Notes: generated by a model not told the origin, from the letters alone. 33,512 nt of DNA from Candidatus Enterousia avistercoris (GCA_017694255.1 JADINC010000044.1:1-33512); one strand, 5' to 3'; shown: positions 16,671-26,753, numbered from the stretch's first letter. Made by a program: numbers and translations.

Positions 16671-19454
16671 ATGAAGAAAATTCTGTCTTTTGCATTAATG
16701 TGTGCTGTTTGCGCTGGTCTGGCCAACGCAGCTGTTCGTGATGAAAATGCAACGAATCGTTCTGGCACCACTGCAACTGGGACAAATACGTCGCGCACCC
16801 AATCATCAAAAACAGTTGTTGGTCGCACTGGCACCACCAGCCGCAATCTGTCTGCCACATCACGTGTGGCGACAACACCACGTTCAAACGCATCGGGGCG
16901 CACCGCATCAGCTGTCATGCGCAACGCGCCTGTTGCATCACGCGCGGCAACAACCGGGGTTGTATCACCACGCGCGGCGACAACCACAACCGCGACATCA
17001 CGAACGACAACTGTATCACGCGCGGCATTATCATCTGGGGCGGGGGCACAACGCACGACGCGCGCGGCATCTGTTTCGCGTGCGGCCACGGACGACACTG
17101 TATCACTGATGTCAACAACACGCACAGGCGCAGAATACGAACAATGCAAAAGTGCATATTTCAACTGTATGGATCAATTTTGTCAATTAAAGAACGATGA
17201 TTACCGCCGTTGTTCATGCAGCAATCGTGTATTTGAACTGGACGATGTCCGCAATGTAATGCAAGACGCCGCAGATCAATTAACGGTATTTACTGAAAAT
17301 CTGGACGTTGTCGGCATGACAGCAGCACAGGCAACCGCTATGAAAACCGCCACCGAAGGGGAAAACGCATTAACCGAAGATACATCTGCATCCAAAGCGT
17401 TGCTCCAGGCGATTATGAATTCCATCCGTGGCGACGACGCCACTGTTGGCGGAAAATTCACTGATTTAAACAGTATAAATTTGTCATTCGATACGGTGAA
17501 TTCATTTGGTCTGGGCGACAGTGGCCAAATTATCGCCACATATAATGGCCAAAATTTGTATAACGCCGTGTACCCGCAATGTCGCGACGCGGTCCGCACT
17601 GATTGTAATGACGCCCAACTGCAACGTGCGATAAACGCGTACCTGATGGCCATAGAGCAAGATTGTAACACGGTTCAAAATGCACTGGACCAACAGCAAA
17701 CGCAAATGAAGGCCGCCGTCCGCGAAAGCAGTGCTATGCTGGACCTGGCGCGTGTAGAAAACCGGCAAAAACATAATTCTGATGATATCGCCACGTGTCT
17801 GGCCAATGTCGAAGCTGCTGTACTCAGCGAAGAAGTTTGCGGTGCCAATTATCACAAATGTCTGGATAACGGTCAATTCATAGACGTATCCACTGGCGCC
17901 CCAATTGCCGGGGTTACGAATTTCTATGAATTGGGGAATTTGTTAAAATTTGCCGACAATGTTGATGCCGCCGATCAAAAATTATCCCAGGTTGCATCCA
18001 ACCGCACATTTGTTCAAAACTTTGAAAATCGCGTGAAAAAATTTGCAGAACCGGCACTGGACAAATGTACCGAAAATGCAGATATTGTTTGGGCCGAATA
18101 CCTGGACAAAGCAATGCTGGAAATATACTATTCCCAACAATCCAAAGTAGATGAAATTAAACAGGGTTGTTTTGATTTTGTATCTGCGTGTTATATGAAT
18201 GGCGAAAAATCATTAACCGCGGCCATGGCGGGCCTGACCGGCGACGATAGTTTGCTGTTACAGCCATATAAAATAACCGTTACGACCGAAATGTGCCGTG
18301 ATTATATTGATTCGTGCAACATGATGTTTTACGAACAGTCTGGTGGCCAGAACATCGTAACCGACTATGTAAACAACCGCCAAGAAACCGACACATTAAC
18401 GGCATGCCGCGCAATCGTCCAGGAATGCTTTGAAAGTTTTGGTGGCGACGGATATGAAAATTTCTATTATCCGTACAGCGGTCTGTTTAAATCTGGCGAA
18501 GCGCTGGAATGGTTCACACTATACGAATATGATGAAAACGGGAATAAAAAGACCGACAAATACGTATCAAAATGTGCCCAACAATTAACCGAAGTAGAAT
18601 CTTGCAACAGTCCCGACATTATCGAACAGGCATTTGGCGGGTTTGATGTACTGGCATCATCCAAGCGCGCAGAATACAATGGTTCAATTGTGTATTATCC
18701 TGATCCGAACGGCGACTATAACGGCAAAGGCGGCAAGCACAAAAAATACGGCCTGTTAACCAGCAACAAGATTGACCTGGCTGATGTGGGCAAACAATTC
18801 GTATTACAGCATCGCGTTTCGCGCCCAACAGGCGTCGCAACCGAAGTATACAACCAGATTTTAGACACATTAACCACACAATGCGCCAACCTGCAGGGTC
18901 GCTTTATCGAACTGCAATTCAGAAAAATTACAAATTACCAAGAAGAAAATTTATGCAAGACTAATTTTGGTTGGTTTGAAGGAGAGAAAGATGATGTACC
19001 CTATGAATCTAATAAGGTGGCGAACTTAACCCCTTTCCGTTCTATCATAACCCCTTACTATTCTATCATACTGGGTGAAAATATGTGCCCACGTGATTAT
19101 GAATTAAATGTCGATACCCAATCATGGGGCGCATGCATATGCTGGGAAAATGGTGGCCGTCGCAGCAAGAACGGTACATCATCAAAATGCATGAATATAA
19201 TACCAGCAGTTATACTTAAAACTGACGGCAGTGCGTTGTATGAAAAAATCACTGACGAACAACCGTGTACATCCGACAAAATGATGTCTTATATATTAAC
19301 TTCCAACATAAAAGACATATTTAGCAGTTATTGCACCAAAGAACCATCGCCATCAAATCAAATATGCCCGTTGAACGCTACGGTTGATCCAGGCAACGGT
19401 GCATGCATTGTTGACGGCAGCGAATTAACCATATTGCCCAAGGGGCTAGATTAA
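16671..19454 (+). CDS. large Cys-rich secreted protein (927 aa) with Ala/Thr/Ser/Arg-rich disordered N-terminus
   Basis: Signal peptide MKKILSFALMCAVCAGLANA; low-complexity SRAATTGVVSPRAATTTT region; many Cys (YEQCKSAYFNCMDQFCQLKNDDYRRCSCSNRV). Confidence 0.85.
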   Translation: MKKILSFALMCAVCAGLANAAVRDENATNRSGTTATGTNTSRTQSSKTVVGRTGTTSRNLSATSRVATTPRSNASGRTASAVMRNAPVASRAATTGVVSPRAATTTTATSRTTTVSRAALSSGAGAQRTTRAASVSRAATDDTVSLMSTTRTGAEYEQCKSAYFNCMDQFCQLKNDDYRRCSCSNRVFELDDVRNVMQDAADQLTVFTENLDVVGMTAAQATAMKTATEGENALTEDTSASKALLQAIMNSIRGDDATVGGKFTDLNSINLSFDTVNSFGLGDSGQIIATYNGQNLYNAVYPQCRDAVRTDCNDAQLQRAINAYLMAIEQDCNTVQNALDQQQTQMKAAVRESSAMLDLARVENRQKHNSDDIATCLANVEAAVLSEEVCGANYHKCLDNGQFIDVSTGAPIAGVTNFYELGNLLKFADNVDAADQKLSQVASNRTFVQNFENRVKKFAEPALDKCTENADIVWAEYLDKAMLEIYYSQQSKVDEIKQGCFDFVSACYMNGEKSLTAAMAGLTGDDSLLLQPYKITVTTEMCRDYIDSCNMMFYEQSGGQNIVTDYVNNRQETDTLTACRAIVQECFESFGGDGYENFYYPYSGLFKSGEALEWFTLYEYDENGNKKTDKYVSKCAQQLTEVESCNSPDIIEQAFGGFDVLASSKRAEYNGSIVYYPDPNGDYNGKGGKHKKYGLLTSNKIDLADVGKQFVLQHRVSRPTGVATEVYNQILDTLTTQCANLQGRFIELQFRKITNYQEENLCKTNFGWFEGEKDDVPYESNKVANLTPFRSIITPYYSIILGENMCPRDYELNVDTQSWGACICWENGGRRSKNGTSSKCMNIIPAVILKTDGSALYEKITDEQPCTSDKMMSYILTSNIKDIFSSYCTKEPSPSNQICPLNATVDPGNGACIVDGSELTILPKGLD
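19028..19069. repeat. imperfect 21-bp tandem repeat (2 copies), in frame in the 927-aa ORF
   Basis: AACCCCTTTCCGTTCTATCAT / AACCCCTTACTATTCTATCAT. Confidence 0.8.
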
Positions 19455-19540
19455 TTCCACCCACCACCATACCCTTGCATTCCTTTTTTTGAATAAACTA
19501 CAAAATAAAAAATAATTGCGAAATAAACGAACTTAAAAAC

Positions 19541-19671
19541 CTGTCATCCCGTGGCTTGACCACGGGACCCAGGTCATAAAACTCCTGTGCGCCAGCACAG
19601 ACAACCTTTTTGTCATTGCGAGCGTAGCGAAGCAATCCAGTAATTTATGCCGTCGCGAATGCGACACAACA
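19541..19671. repeat. composite palindromic intergenic repeat
   Basis: Successive palindromes CCCGTGG-CTTGA-CCACGGG, CTGTGC-GCCA-GCACAG, TTGCGAGCGTAGCGAAGCAA, GTCGC-GAAT-GCGAC. Confidence 0.75.
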
Positions 19672-19672
19672 T

Positions 19673-20833
19673 TTACACTTTGACTTGTCCCCCACCGACA
19701 CGACGCACAGATTCTGCAATCAATGCCGCCGGTGCACCATCTGGGCGCCGCCACATGTCATCCGCCATTTTCAATTGTGAAATCATTTTTTCCCGTACAG
19801 ACGGTATAGTCAACTGTTGAACCGCATCCAAAACATTTTCTGTTGTGGCCGCCGGCCCCAAAAATTCCGGATACACACCGCGACCCAACAATATATTCAC
19901 CAACGAAACCCATTTCACACGTATAACCATTCGCACCAGCCACGTTGTTATCGGATTCATTTTATAAATAACAATTGTTGGAATATGCAACATGGCCAAT
20001 TCTGCCGATACAGTACCACTGGCAACAATAGCGATATATGTTTTTTCATATACATCATACCGCTGGTCCGACGGCACCAGTTCTGGTTTCACCGACCATT
20101 TTTCTGTCTGGCGTCGAACATAGTCCGCCGTTGTTTCAACCGTCGGTATAATGAAACGATACCCCGCATATCCATTTGCAATCAGCTGTTGGGCCACATC
20201 ACGAAACACCGGCATCAGACGCTTTACTTCGGACATACGACTGCCCGGAACCAGTGTTATTATTTTTTCTGTACTATTACCCCCCCGCGCGCCGTGTCGT
20301 CCGAAAACAACATCAGAAATCGGATGTCCAACCGCCACAGTATCCAGACCATATTTTGTGAAGTAGGGCACTTCGAAATCAAAAAATGCATACAATTTAT
20401 CAAACGTACGCGCATATTTTTTTGCGCGTCCCGCACGCCATGCCCATACCTGGGGGGCAACGACATGATGAAAACGCAAACCATCCGCAATCAATTTGCG
20501 CCCCGCCGGCATATGGCGCAGTTTTTTTATAACACTGCGCGCAAATCCGGGCGAATCAATTGTCAAAACGACGCTGGGCCGCGCTGCAATTATTGCATCC
20601 ACAGTTTGATTTATCCGCCGTGTCAACGTGCGTGCATGGGCCAAAACCTCTATCACGCCCATAACAGATAAATCAGACATCGGGAACAGCGACCCCAGTC
20701 CCGCTGCAATCATATTTTCGCCACCAATTCCAACGAATTCTGCGTCCGGCATTTCACGCATTATGCGCGCCCCCAGCACATCGCCAGACACTTCGCCCGC
20801 GATAATAAAAACTTTAATTTTTTTATTCTGCAT
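19673..20833 (-). CDS. lpxB: lipid-A-disaccharide synthase
   Basis: IKVFIIAGEVSGDVLGARIM, FVGIGGENMIAAGLGSLFPMSDLSVMGVIEVL; overlaps the lpxA 3' end. Confidence 0.95.
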   Translation of the reverse strand: MQNKKIKVFIIAGEVSGDVLGARIMREMPDAEFVGIGGENMIAAGLGSLFPMSDLSVMGVIEVLAHARTLTRRINQTVDAIIAARPSVVLTIDSPGFARSVIKKLRHMPAGRKLIADGLRFHHVVAPQVWAWRAGRAKKYARTFDKLYAFFDFEVPYFTKYGLDTVAVGHPISDVVFGRHGARGGNSTEKIITLVPGSRMSEVKRLMPVFRDVAQQLIANGYAGYRFIIPTVETTADYVRRQTEKWSVKPELVPSDQRYDVYEKTYIAIVASGTVSAELAMLHIPTIVIYKMNPITTWLVRMVIRVKWVSLVNILLGRGVYPEFLGPAATTENVLDAVQQLTIPSVREKMISQLKMADDMWRRPDGAPAALIAESVRRVGGGQVKV

Positions 20834-21620
20834 TCTTTGATGTGCCAATTCCACGTTTCGAACGATTTTCTATAAAATCGATTGCATCCATTGCATACTT
20901 GTTATTTTTAACATCTTTGCGTACACGCGCCAGTCGTTCTGCAACCGTACCATCCGTGCCCCGGAACACCGCCGAATACACCGAATGAATTGCATGCATA
21001 TCCTCGTTTGTAAATCCATGCCGCATCAGTCCCACACGATTAATCGTGCGATATACTGCGCGTGGCGAACCGTCATATATTGCGTACGGCAAAACATCAT
21101 TCCCAACGCCCGACATTCCACCAATAAACGCATTACGTCCAATACGGGCAAACTGTAATACCATAACCCCCCCAGACAGAATGGCAAAATCTTCTACCTC
21201 TACATGTCCAGCCACCTGAACCAGGTTAGACATAACGACACTGTTCCCAATTTTACAGTCATGCCCAACGTGCGCATTAACCATAATTTGACAATCATCG
21301 CCAATAACCGTTCCATCCGACGCAGGTGTCCCCGAATGAATTGTCACATATTCACGAATTTTACAGCGTTTCCCAATACGCAATCCAGTCATGGCGGCTT
21401 CGTCTTGCCATTTTAAATCTTGGCTCATAACGCCCAAAACCGCGAACGGATATACAATAGAATCATCACCAATTGTGGTTTTACCATCAATTACAACATT
21501 AGACACCAATTCCACACGGTCGCCCAAAACAACATTTGGTCCCACAATACAAAATGGCCCGATTTTACAGTCTGCGCCCAACACAGCGCCCTTATGAATA
21601 ATAGCAGTTGGATGTATCAT
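20823..21620 (-). CDS. lpxA: acyl-ACP--UDP-N-acetylglucosamine O-acyltransferase
   Basis: Left-handed beta-helix hexapeptides; MIHPTAIIHKGAVLGADCKIGPFCIVGPNVVLG; KCKIREYVTIHSGT-type motif. Confidence 0.95.
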   Translation of the reverse strand: MIHPTAIIHKGAVLGADCKIGPFCIVGPNVVLGDRVELVSNVVIDGKTTIGDDSIVYPFAVLGVMSQDLKWQDEAAMTGLRIGKRCKIREYVTIHSGTPASDGTVIGDDCQIMVNAHVGHDCKIGNSVVMSNLVQVAGHVEVEDFAILSGGVMVLQFARIGRNAFIGGMSGVGNDVLPYAIYDGSPRAVYRTINRVGLMRHGFTNEDMHAIHSVYSAVFRGTDGTVAERLARVRKDVKNNKYAMDAIDFIENRSKRGIGTSKNAE

Positions 21621-21711
21621 TATTTATGTGCCTATATCTGTGTATATATTATCTTTTGCTTTGGATAATACATTATACGCACATCAATTGGTATTAAATA
21701 AATATAACCAA

Positions 21712-22722
21712 TTATAACAACCGTCCTATTTTTCTAATTTGATTTTTATCCTGGTTAAACGCAATCCAATACAGTATCCCCAACGCCGTTATCGCAGGCA
21801 TAGTCATTATCACACCAAACACCCCCAACGACATCGCATATGCACAATGTTCAATTCCTGTGGGTTTAGTCTCTGCATGCCACACAGACATCGCGGCCAG
21901 CACAAAAAACATAACCATCATTCCTAAAAATACCGGCACAGATTCCGTCATAACAAACAGCGCCACCGACAACACCGTCAAAAACCGAACCAGCCACTTT
22001 AATTTAATATATGCGCCCGCCTTTATTCGTCCGCGCGCATTCACATTACGCACCGCCAACGTTATCATCCCCATCGCGCCCATCAATATCAAAAACAGCA
22101 TATGCATCGGACTTAACGCGCCCAATTGCCCGAACCGAAAAAATTCAGGCTGCATTAAAACCGCAACAATTGTGGCCAGCATAACCAGCGTTCCGCCCGC
22201 CACCGGCCGCATTTCGCGGTGCACCAACCGTCCAATTCCCAGCCCACATAAAAATGCGCCTATCTGCAACAACGGTCCCCACCAAACATGAATATCAGAC
22301 AACCCAATCGCCATTAAAACCAATGCCCATCCTGCAAAAATTCCAATTCGCTGCCCCCGCCAGCCCCCCCGCCACGTCGGCAGTTTTACTTTATGCCAAT
22401 ACGACCCGATAAACACCGAAGACACAAAAACAATTGCGGCAATCATAAACGGTAAAACCGTCGCATTATCGCGCAAAACGGCATAATTTCCGCCAAAGAA
22501 AACAATCCATGCCAATGTCAAGACCACCATGGTCAAAGACACCCGCCACGTTATATTTTGCGCATTCCAACCAACCCGCTGTAAAAACGCGCCACCACAT
22601 AAATAGACCAACATAAATACAGGTATCGCCAAAACCGCCCACCAGAAAAACGCAGGTGCCGCCAATGCCGCATTATTAAATGCACTAACCGCACTTTGAA
22701 CTATTAAACTTTCGTCGAACAT
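21712..22722 (-). CDS. polytopic membrane protein of unknown function (336 aa)
   Basis: Complete ORF with about nine or more hydrophobic segments. Confidence 0.75.
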   Translation of the reverse strand: MFDESLIVQSAVSAFNNAALAAPAFFWWAVLAIPVFMLVYLCGGAFLQRVGWNAQNITWRVSLTMVVLTLAWIVFFGGNYAVLRDNATVLPFMIAAIVFVSSVFIGSYWHKVKLPTWRGGWRGQRIGIFAGWALVLMAIGLSDIHVWWGPLLQIGAFLCGLGIGRLVHREMRPVAGGTLVMLATIVAVLMQPEFFRFGQLGALSPMHMLFLILMGAMGMITLAVRNVNARGRIKAGAYIKLKWLVRFLTVLSVALFVMTESVPVFLGMMVMFFVLAAMSVWHAETKPTGIEHCAYAMSLGVFGVIMTMPAITALGILYWIAFNQDKNQIRKIGRLL

Positions 22723-22762
22723 ATAAACTTGCCTTTTTTTTCCGTTGAATTATTATATACAC

Positions 22763-23449
22763 ATGTCTGAAAAACAAGCAATTTTTACCCTGATGGGTGG
22801 CCGTGTACGCATGCACCGTGGCCGATACAATCCAACATCTGACGCAGTATGGCTGGCGGCATTTGCACCACGCGGCATGATAAAAGTACTGGACGTCGGC
22901 ATTGGCACCGGCGGGGCCAGCCTGTGCGTTATGGCAAATAATCCCGGCACAGAATTAACCGGTCTGGATATATCACCAGAAATGTTGGACGAATGCGCGC
23001 AAAACGCGATACTGAACGAACACAGCGTTGAATTAATAAATACAGACATCACAACATGGCGCACAACCCGAACATTTGATTTAGTAATAACCAACCCACC
23101 ATATTTTCGTGGCACCCCGGCAAAACATAACGCCCACCATAACGCAGATATTACAACATGGACACGCCGTTGCATTGCCCGAATACGTCCGCGTGGATAC
23201 ATTTGCATTATTATATCCCCCGACCGAATCACAGACGTACTGGGCGCAATGGCGGGCCATTGTGGCGACACAGAAATACTGCCGTTGTTTGGCGGCAATC
23301 CCCACATGGCCGAACGCGTATTAATACGTGCGCGCGTTGGCACGCGGGGCGGGGCACGTATATGGTCTGGGCTGCCGATGAATTACCCCCCTATATTGCG
23401 CGATGGCTTGACTATTGATGACGTTTTGACTAGACTGGGGTGGATATGA
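22763..23449 (+). CDS. SAM-dependent methyltransferase, TrmN6/YfiC-like
   Basis: LDVGIGTGGASLCV motif I, LVITNPPYFRGTP motif; start taken at MSEKQAIF (22763). Confidence 0.85.
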   Translation: MSEKQAIFTLMGGRVRMHRGRYNPTSDAVWLAAFAPRGMIKVLDVGIGTGGASLCVMANNPGTELTGLDISPEMLDECAQNAILNEHSVELINTDITTWRTTRTFDLVITNPPYFRGTPAKHNAHHNADITTWTRRCIARIRPRGYICIIISPDRITDVLGAMAGHCGDTEILPLFGGNPHMAERVLIRARVGTRGGARIWSGLPMNYPPILRDGLTIDDVLTRLGWI

Positions 23450-24723
23450 TAAATTTTATAACCAGGTATTTTACATCCCTATGGGCATTTATAACGGCGC
23501 CATTTCGTGCGATGTGGCGTGCAATATGTCGCATATTTCCGCCACGCGAATTTACGGTCATGGACACCCCGCGTGGCAATGTTTACACTTTTAAGCAAAG
23601 CAGTTTTTGGCGTTTCACAAAATTCTGTGGAAAAATAGGGCTGGTTGTTTGGGCCGCATGGTCGACATATGTATTTATATATCACCGCCCATTATTACAA
23701 AAGCGCACCCAACAGCTGGCTGATGCCCAGGCACAACACACGCGCCAAATGACTGATTTACAGGTATATCTGGAAAAATATAACGAATTAACACGCAATT
23801 TAAATGTAATTGACGACAAAATATTAAACGCATCTGATTTAAAAGATTCTGAAAAAGAAGAATTAATGAATAATCGCCTGAAAACATGGGGTGAATTAGA
23901 TTTCTTGCGCACCCGTTTATCAGAAATGTTTACAAACGACGAATACACCGCCGAATACACAAAATTATCTGAATTATCGGCTGAATTTGAATTAACGCGC
24001 GCCGAAAACACTGCGTTAAAGCGGCGCAATGCCGAACTGGCGGACAAGATGCAGCAAATCGCCACCGCAGACATTCAAATCGTAGACCAGGTATCAAAAC
24101 TGGCCACTGAAAACATCGACACATTGCGCGAAACCGTCAAGAACATCAACACAACCATTTCATCACTTGGCCTGACCCAGACGGTATTAGTTCGCAATGC
24201 AAACAAATTTTCAAATCCATTGGTTGGCGCGGCATATAATCCACTGGAATTTGACGAAGACTTGGACCCAAAATACCAAAAACTGGCCGACGACCTGGAA
24301 TTATGGAACGGATTGAAAAAGCTGAAAACAATTTTACCCCTGGGGGCACCGGTTGAAAAAATGCGTGTCACGTCTAACTTTGGCACCCGAAACGATCCAT
24401 TTACCGGCAAACCTAAAAAACATCGCGGCATTGATTTTGCGGGAAAAATTGGCACCGAATTAATGGCGGTTGCACCGGGTCGCGTTGTATCAGCGGGCGA
24501 ACGTGTCGGCTATGGCAACACGGTAGAAATTGATCATGGACTGGGCTTCACGACATTATACGCCCACCTGTCGCAAACGAATGTTGCACGTGGCGATTGG
24601 GTACGACCGGGCACGGTGATCGGTCTGGCGGGGTCCAGTGGCCGTTCCACAGGCCCACATCTGCATTACGAAATCCGGTACAAAGGTGTACCATTTGACC
24701 CATCTAAATTTGTAAAGGAATAA
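23440..24723 (+). CDS. M23 family metallopeptidase (TM + coiled coil + LytM)
   Basis: HRGIDFAGKIGTELMAVAPGRVVSAG...VEIDHGLGFTTLYAHL...GRSTGPHLHYEI; start at 23440 or 23446. Confidence 0.94.
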   Translation: MDMINFITRYFTSLWAFITAPFRAMWRAICRIFPPREFTVMDTPRGNVYTFKQSSFWRFTKFCGKIGLVVWAAWSTYVFIYHRPLLQKRTQQLADAQAQHTRQMTDLQVYLEKYNELTRNLNVIDDKILNASDLKDSEKEELMNNRLKTWGELDFLRTRLSEMFTNDEYTAEYTKLSELSAEFELTRAENTALKRRNAELADKMQQIATADIQIVDQVSKLATENIDTLRETVKNINTTISSLGLTQTVLVRNANKFSNPLVGAAYNPLEFDEDLDPKYQKLADDLELWNGLKKLKTILPLGAPVEKMRVTSNFGTRNDPFTGKPKKHRGIDFAGKIGTELMAVAPGRVVSAGERVGYGNTVEIDHGLGFTTLYAHLSQTNVARGDWVRPGTVIGLAGSSGRSTGPHLHYEIRYKGVPFDPSKFVKE

Positions 24724-24727
24724 TAAA

Positions 24728-25081
24728 ATGCTGGCATTTACAAACGCAAAAGAAAAACAATCACCAACAATAATTGGCGCCGGATGTAAATTAACTGGCG
24801 ACATGAAAACAGACCACACGGTTCAAATTCACGGCCAGGTTATTGGCAACATAACCGCTGATACCGTTGTGATTGGTCGTGGTGGGCGCGTTGTTGGTAA
24901 AATAGTTGCCACCAATTTATTTTTACACGGGACACTGGACGGTCCTGCCACGGTAAACACCGCAAATGTATTCAGCAACGCCCAAATGACCGGCACATTA
25001 TCTTATTTTACATTGAATATAACCAGCAATACTGGCCTGGAATGCAAACTGTCTAAACGCAAGGATAAAAGAAATGAATAA
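24728..25081 (+). CDS. bactofilin family protein
   Basis: IIGAGCKLTGDMKTDHTVQIHGQVIGNITADTVVIGRGGRVVGKIVATNLFLHGTLDG; adjacent to the M23 peptidase, as is common for bactofilins. Confidence 0.93.
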   Translation: MLAFTNAKEKQSPTIIGAGCKLTGDMKTDHTVQIHGQVIGNITADTVVIGRGGRVVGKIVATNLFLHGTLDGPATVNTANVFSNAQMTGTLSYFTLNITSNTGLECKLSKRKDKRNE

Positions 25082-25520
25082 AACTATATCAAAGATTTTC
25101 ATTGCCGCCGACCATCGTGGGGCAGGGGTGAAATTATACCTGATTGAAATGTTATCTGCGGCGGGCTATACAGTGGTAAACCTGGGGACCGATGATCCCA
25201 ACACCCCCGTTGATTTTCCAGATGTTGTGAAAACATTGGCCGACAAAATGGAAACGGACGAAAAGTCCCGCGGAATTTTAATTTGCGGCACTGGGGCCGG
25301 TATGCAAATTGCGGCCAATAGGTACCGCCACATTCGTGCATCACGCTGCGAACGCCCCGACCAGGCGCGCGACGACAGATTCCATGACGATATAAATGTT
25401 TTGGCATTGGCCGCCGATGATATTGATATAGAGGTATCATTTCTGGTTGCGCGCGCATTTTTAGAAAGCCCATTTGACAACACTGAACGCCGCATCCGCC
25501 GATTGAAAAAGATATCATAA
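25074..25520 (+). CDS. rpiB: ribose-5-phosphate isomerase B
   Basis: IFIAADHRGAGVKLYLIEML, GILICGTGAGMQIAANRYRHIRAS, overlapping the bactofilin 3' end. Confidence 0.93.
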   Translation: MNKTISKIFIAADHRGAGVKLYLIEMLSAAGYTVVNLGTDDPNTPVDFPDVVKTLADKMETDEKSRGILICGTGAGMQIAANRYRHIRASRCERPDQARDDRFHDDINVLALAADDIDIEVSFLVARAFLESPFDNTERRIRRLKKIS

Positions 25521-25525
25521 ATATA

Positions 25526-25557
25526 AAAAACCACCGCCCATTTGGGCGGTGGTTTTT
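25526..25557. terminator. bidirectional terminator
   Basis: AAAAACCACCGCCCA-TTT-GGGCGGTGGTTTTT. Confidence 0.85.
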
Positions 25558-25563
25558 GATTAA

Positions 25564-26241
25564 TTACCCCAAATTACCAGACAACATCGCATTTCGAAAT
25601 GCTAGTTCTGTTACAAAACTGCGCCAACACTGCATCCCGCACGTTTTATTGCATACAGATACAGAACCCATACTTTTCGCAAAAACCCATCTCGCAGTAG
25701 ATACCGGTGAAATCATTTTGCACCAACATTGGTCGCCATCTGTATCATACCCCAGGCCCATAGCTGTATCACCCGAAGCGTCCCCATACGAATTTGAACA
25801 CGCACCAACTATACGAACCTCTGTTCCCGCCCATAATGACACCGTTTCAATACTATTAGAAGCCCATCCACTAACATTTGAACCCTCTGATGCCGCCAGT
25901 GGCAACTTTACACATTTTGTTGCACCATATGCCGACAGCGCCGTCCCGCCATTTTCTGGACACATTGCTGAAAATTTATATTTACTGCCATTTGTATCGG
26001 CATATGCAACATTGCGTTCCGCAAATAAATAACAAACATTTTCCGGACTGTCGACCAAACATGTGTTCACGGGAAAACTTAAACACCTATATCCATTCAC
26101 ACAAACACCGTCCATCAGTTTATGATACGGCTCTTCTATTCTTATATATCCACTGGGACAATTTGTACGCATAACCCCATCAGCCGCGAACGCCACACAT
26201 GGCCCCGATATTAATAATGCAAATATTATCATACGTTTCAT
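25564..26241 (-). CDS. secreted Cys-rich protein, paralogue A
   Basis: Signal peptide MKRMIIFALLISGPCVAFA; C-terminal CWCKMISP...WVFAKSM...CNKTCGMQC...FRNAM; start at 26241. Confidence 0.78.
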   Translation of the reverse strand: MKRMIIFALLISGPCVAFAADGVMRTNCPSGYIRIEEPYHKLMDGVCVNGYRCLSFPVNTCLVDSPENVCYLFAERNVAYADTNGSKYKFSAMCPENGGTALSAYGATKCVKLPLAASEGSNVSGWASNSIETVSLWAGTEVRIVGACSNSYGDASGDTAMGLGYDTDGDQCWCKMISPVSTARWVFAKSMGSVSVCNKTCGMQCWRSFVTELAFRNAMLSGNLG

Positions 26242-26266
26242 GTTTTTTCTCTCCGTATTCAAAAAT

Positions 26267-26737
26267 TTATAACGATACCGCATTAAACAAAGCATCAGTT
26301 ATCGCACGGCGAAATGTTGAATTACTATTCATCGCACTTGCACATGATTGCGCACAATTTTCATAACAATTATCCTGAGCATAAGTGGTTGAATATGCCA
26401 CAACCCATTTAGAAAGCCACGGACTTATCATTCGACACCAACACGTTTTATTTCCGCCAGAATCACTAGTGTTTATCACATCGGCAACATCGCCAATTTC
26501 ACCAGTTTCCACAGCGCACATTCCGATTCCAACTACCAATACATCAACACTGACCCCATTTACAGACGATGTGCACGGCCCTTTCCAATCAATCGAATAC
26601 ATATCGCTATCTGGTGTAATGACACACTTTGATGGATTCAACGGCACACCAACGCTATAATTAGACGCCCCCAGCGCCGCATTCCACCCCGACACCAGCC
26701 CACCGGCAACAATACAAATAAAGGCTATTTTTCTCAT
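26267..26737 (-). CDS. secreted Cys-rich protein, paralogue B
   Basis: Signal peptide MRKIAFICIVAGGLVSGWNAALG; C-terminal CWCRMISP...WVVAYST...CYENCAQSC...FRRAI shared with the neighbouring gene. Confidence 0.75.
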   Translation of the reverse strand: MRKIAFICIVAGGLVSGWNAALGASNYSVGVPLNPSKCVITPDSDMYSIDWKGPCTSSVNGVSVDVLVVGIGMCAVETGEIGDVADVINTSDSGGNKTCWCRMISPWLSKWVVAYSTTYAQDNCYENCAQSCASAMNSNSTFRRAITDALFNAVSL

Positions 26738-26753
26738 ACGCTCCCCCAATTTT

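Noticed and set aside
16661-17164. - strand 167-aa ORF within the 927-aa gene
   Set aside because: Antisense of the low-complexity N-terminal region; no independent start signal
19817-20671. + strand 284-aa ORF
   Set aside because: Antisense to well-supported lpxB; no recognisable protein features
21686-21713. AATTGGT...ACCAATT inverted repeat near the end of the membrane-protein gene
   Set aside because: Short arms in AT-rich DNA without a T tract; insufficient to call a terminator or operator
22745-23449. Possible alternative genetic code (TGA = Trp), as in some reduced genomes
   Set aside because: TGA ends complete genes here (e.g. the OMP at 30574-30576 and the methyltransferase at 23447-23449), while Trp is encoded by TGG; standard code fits
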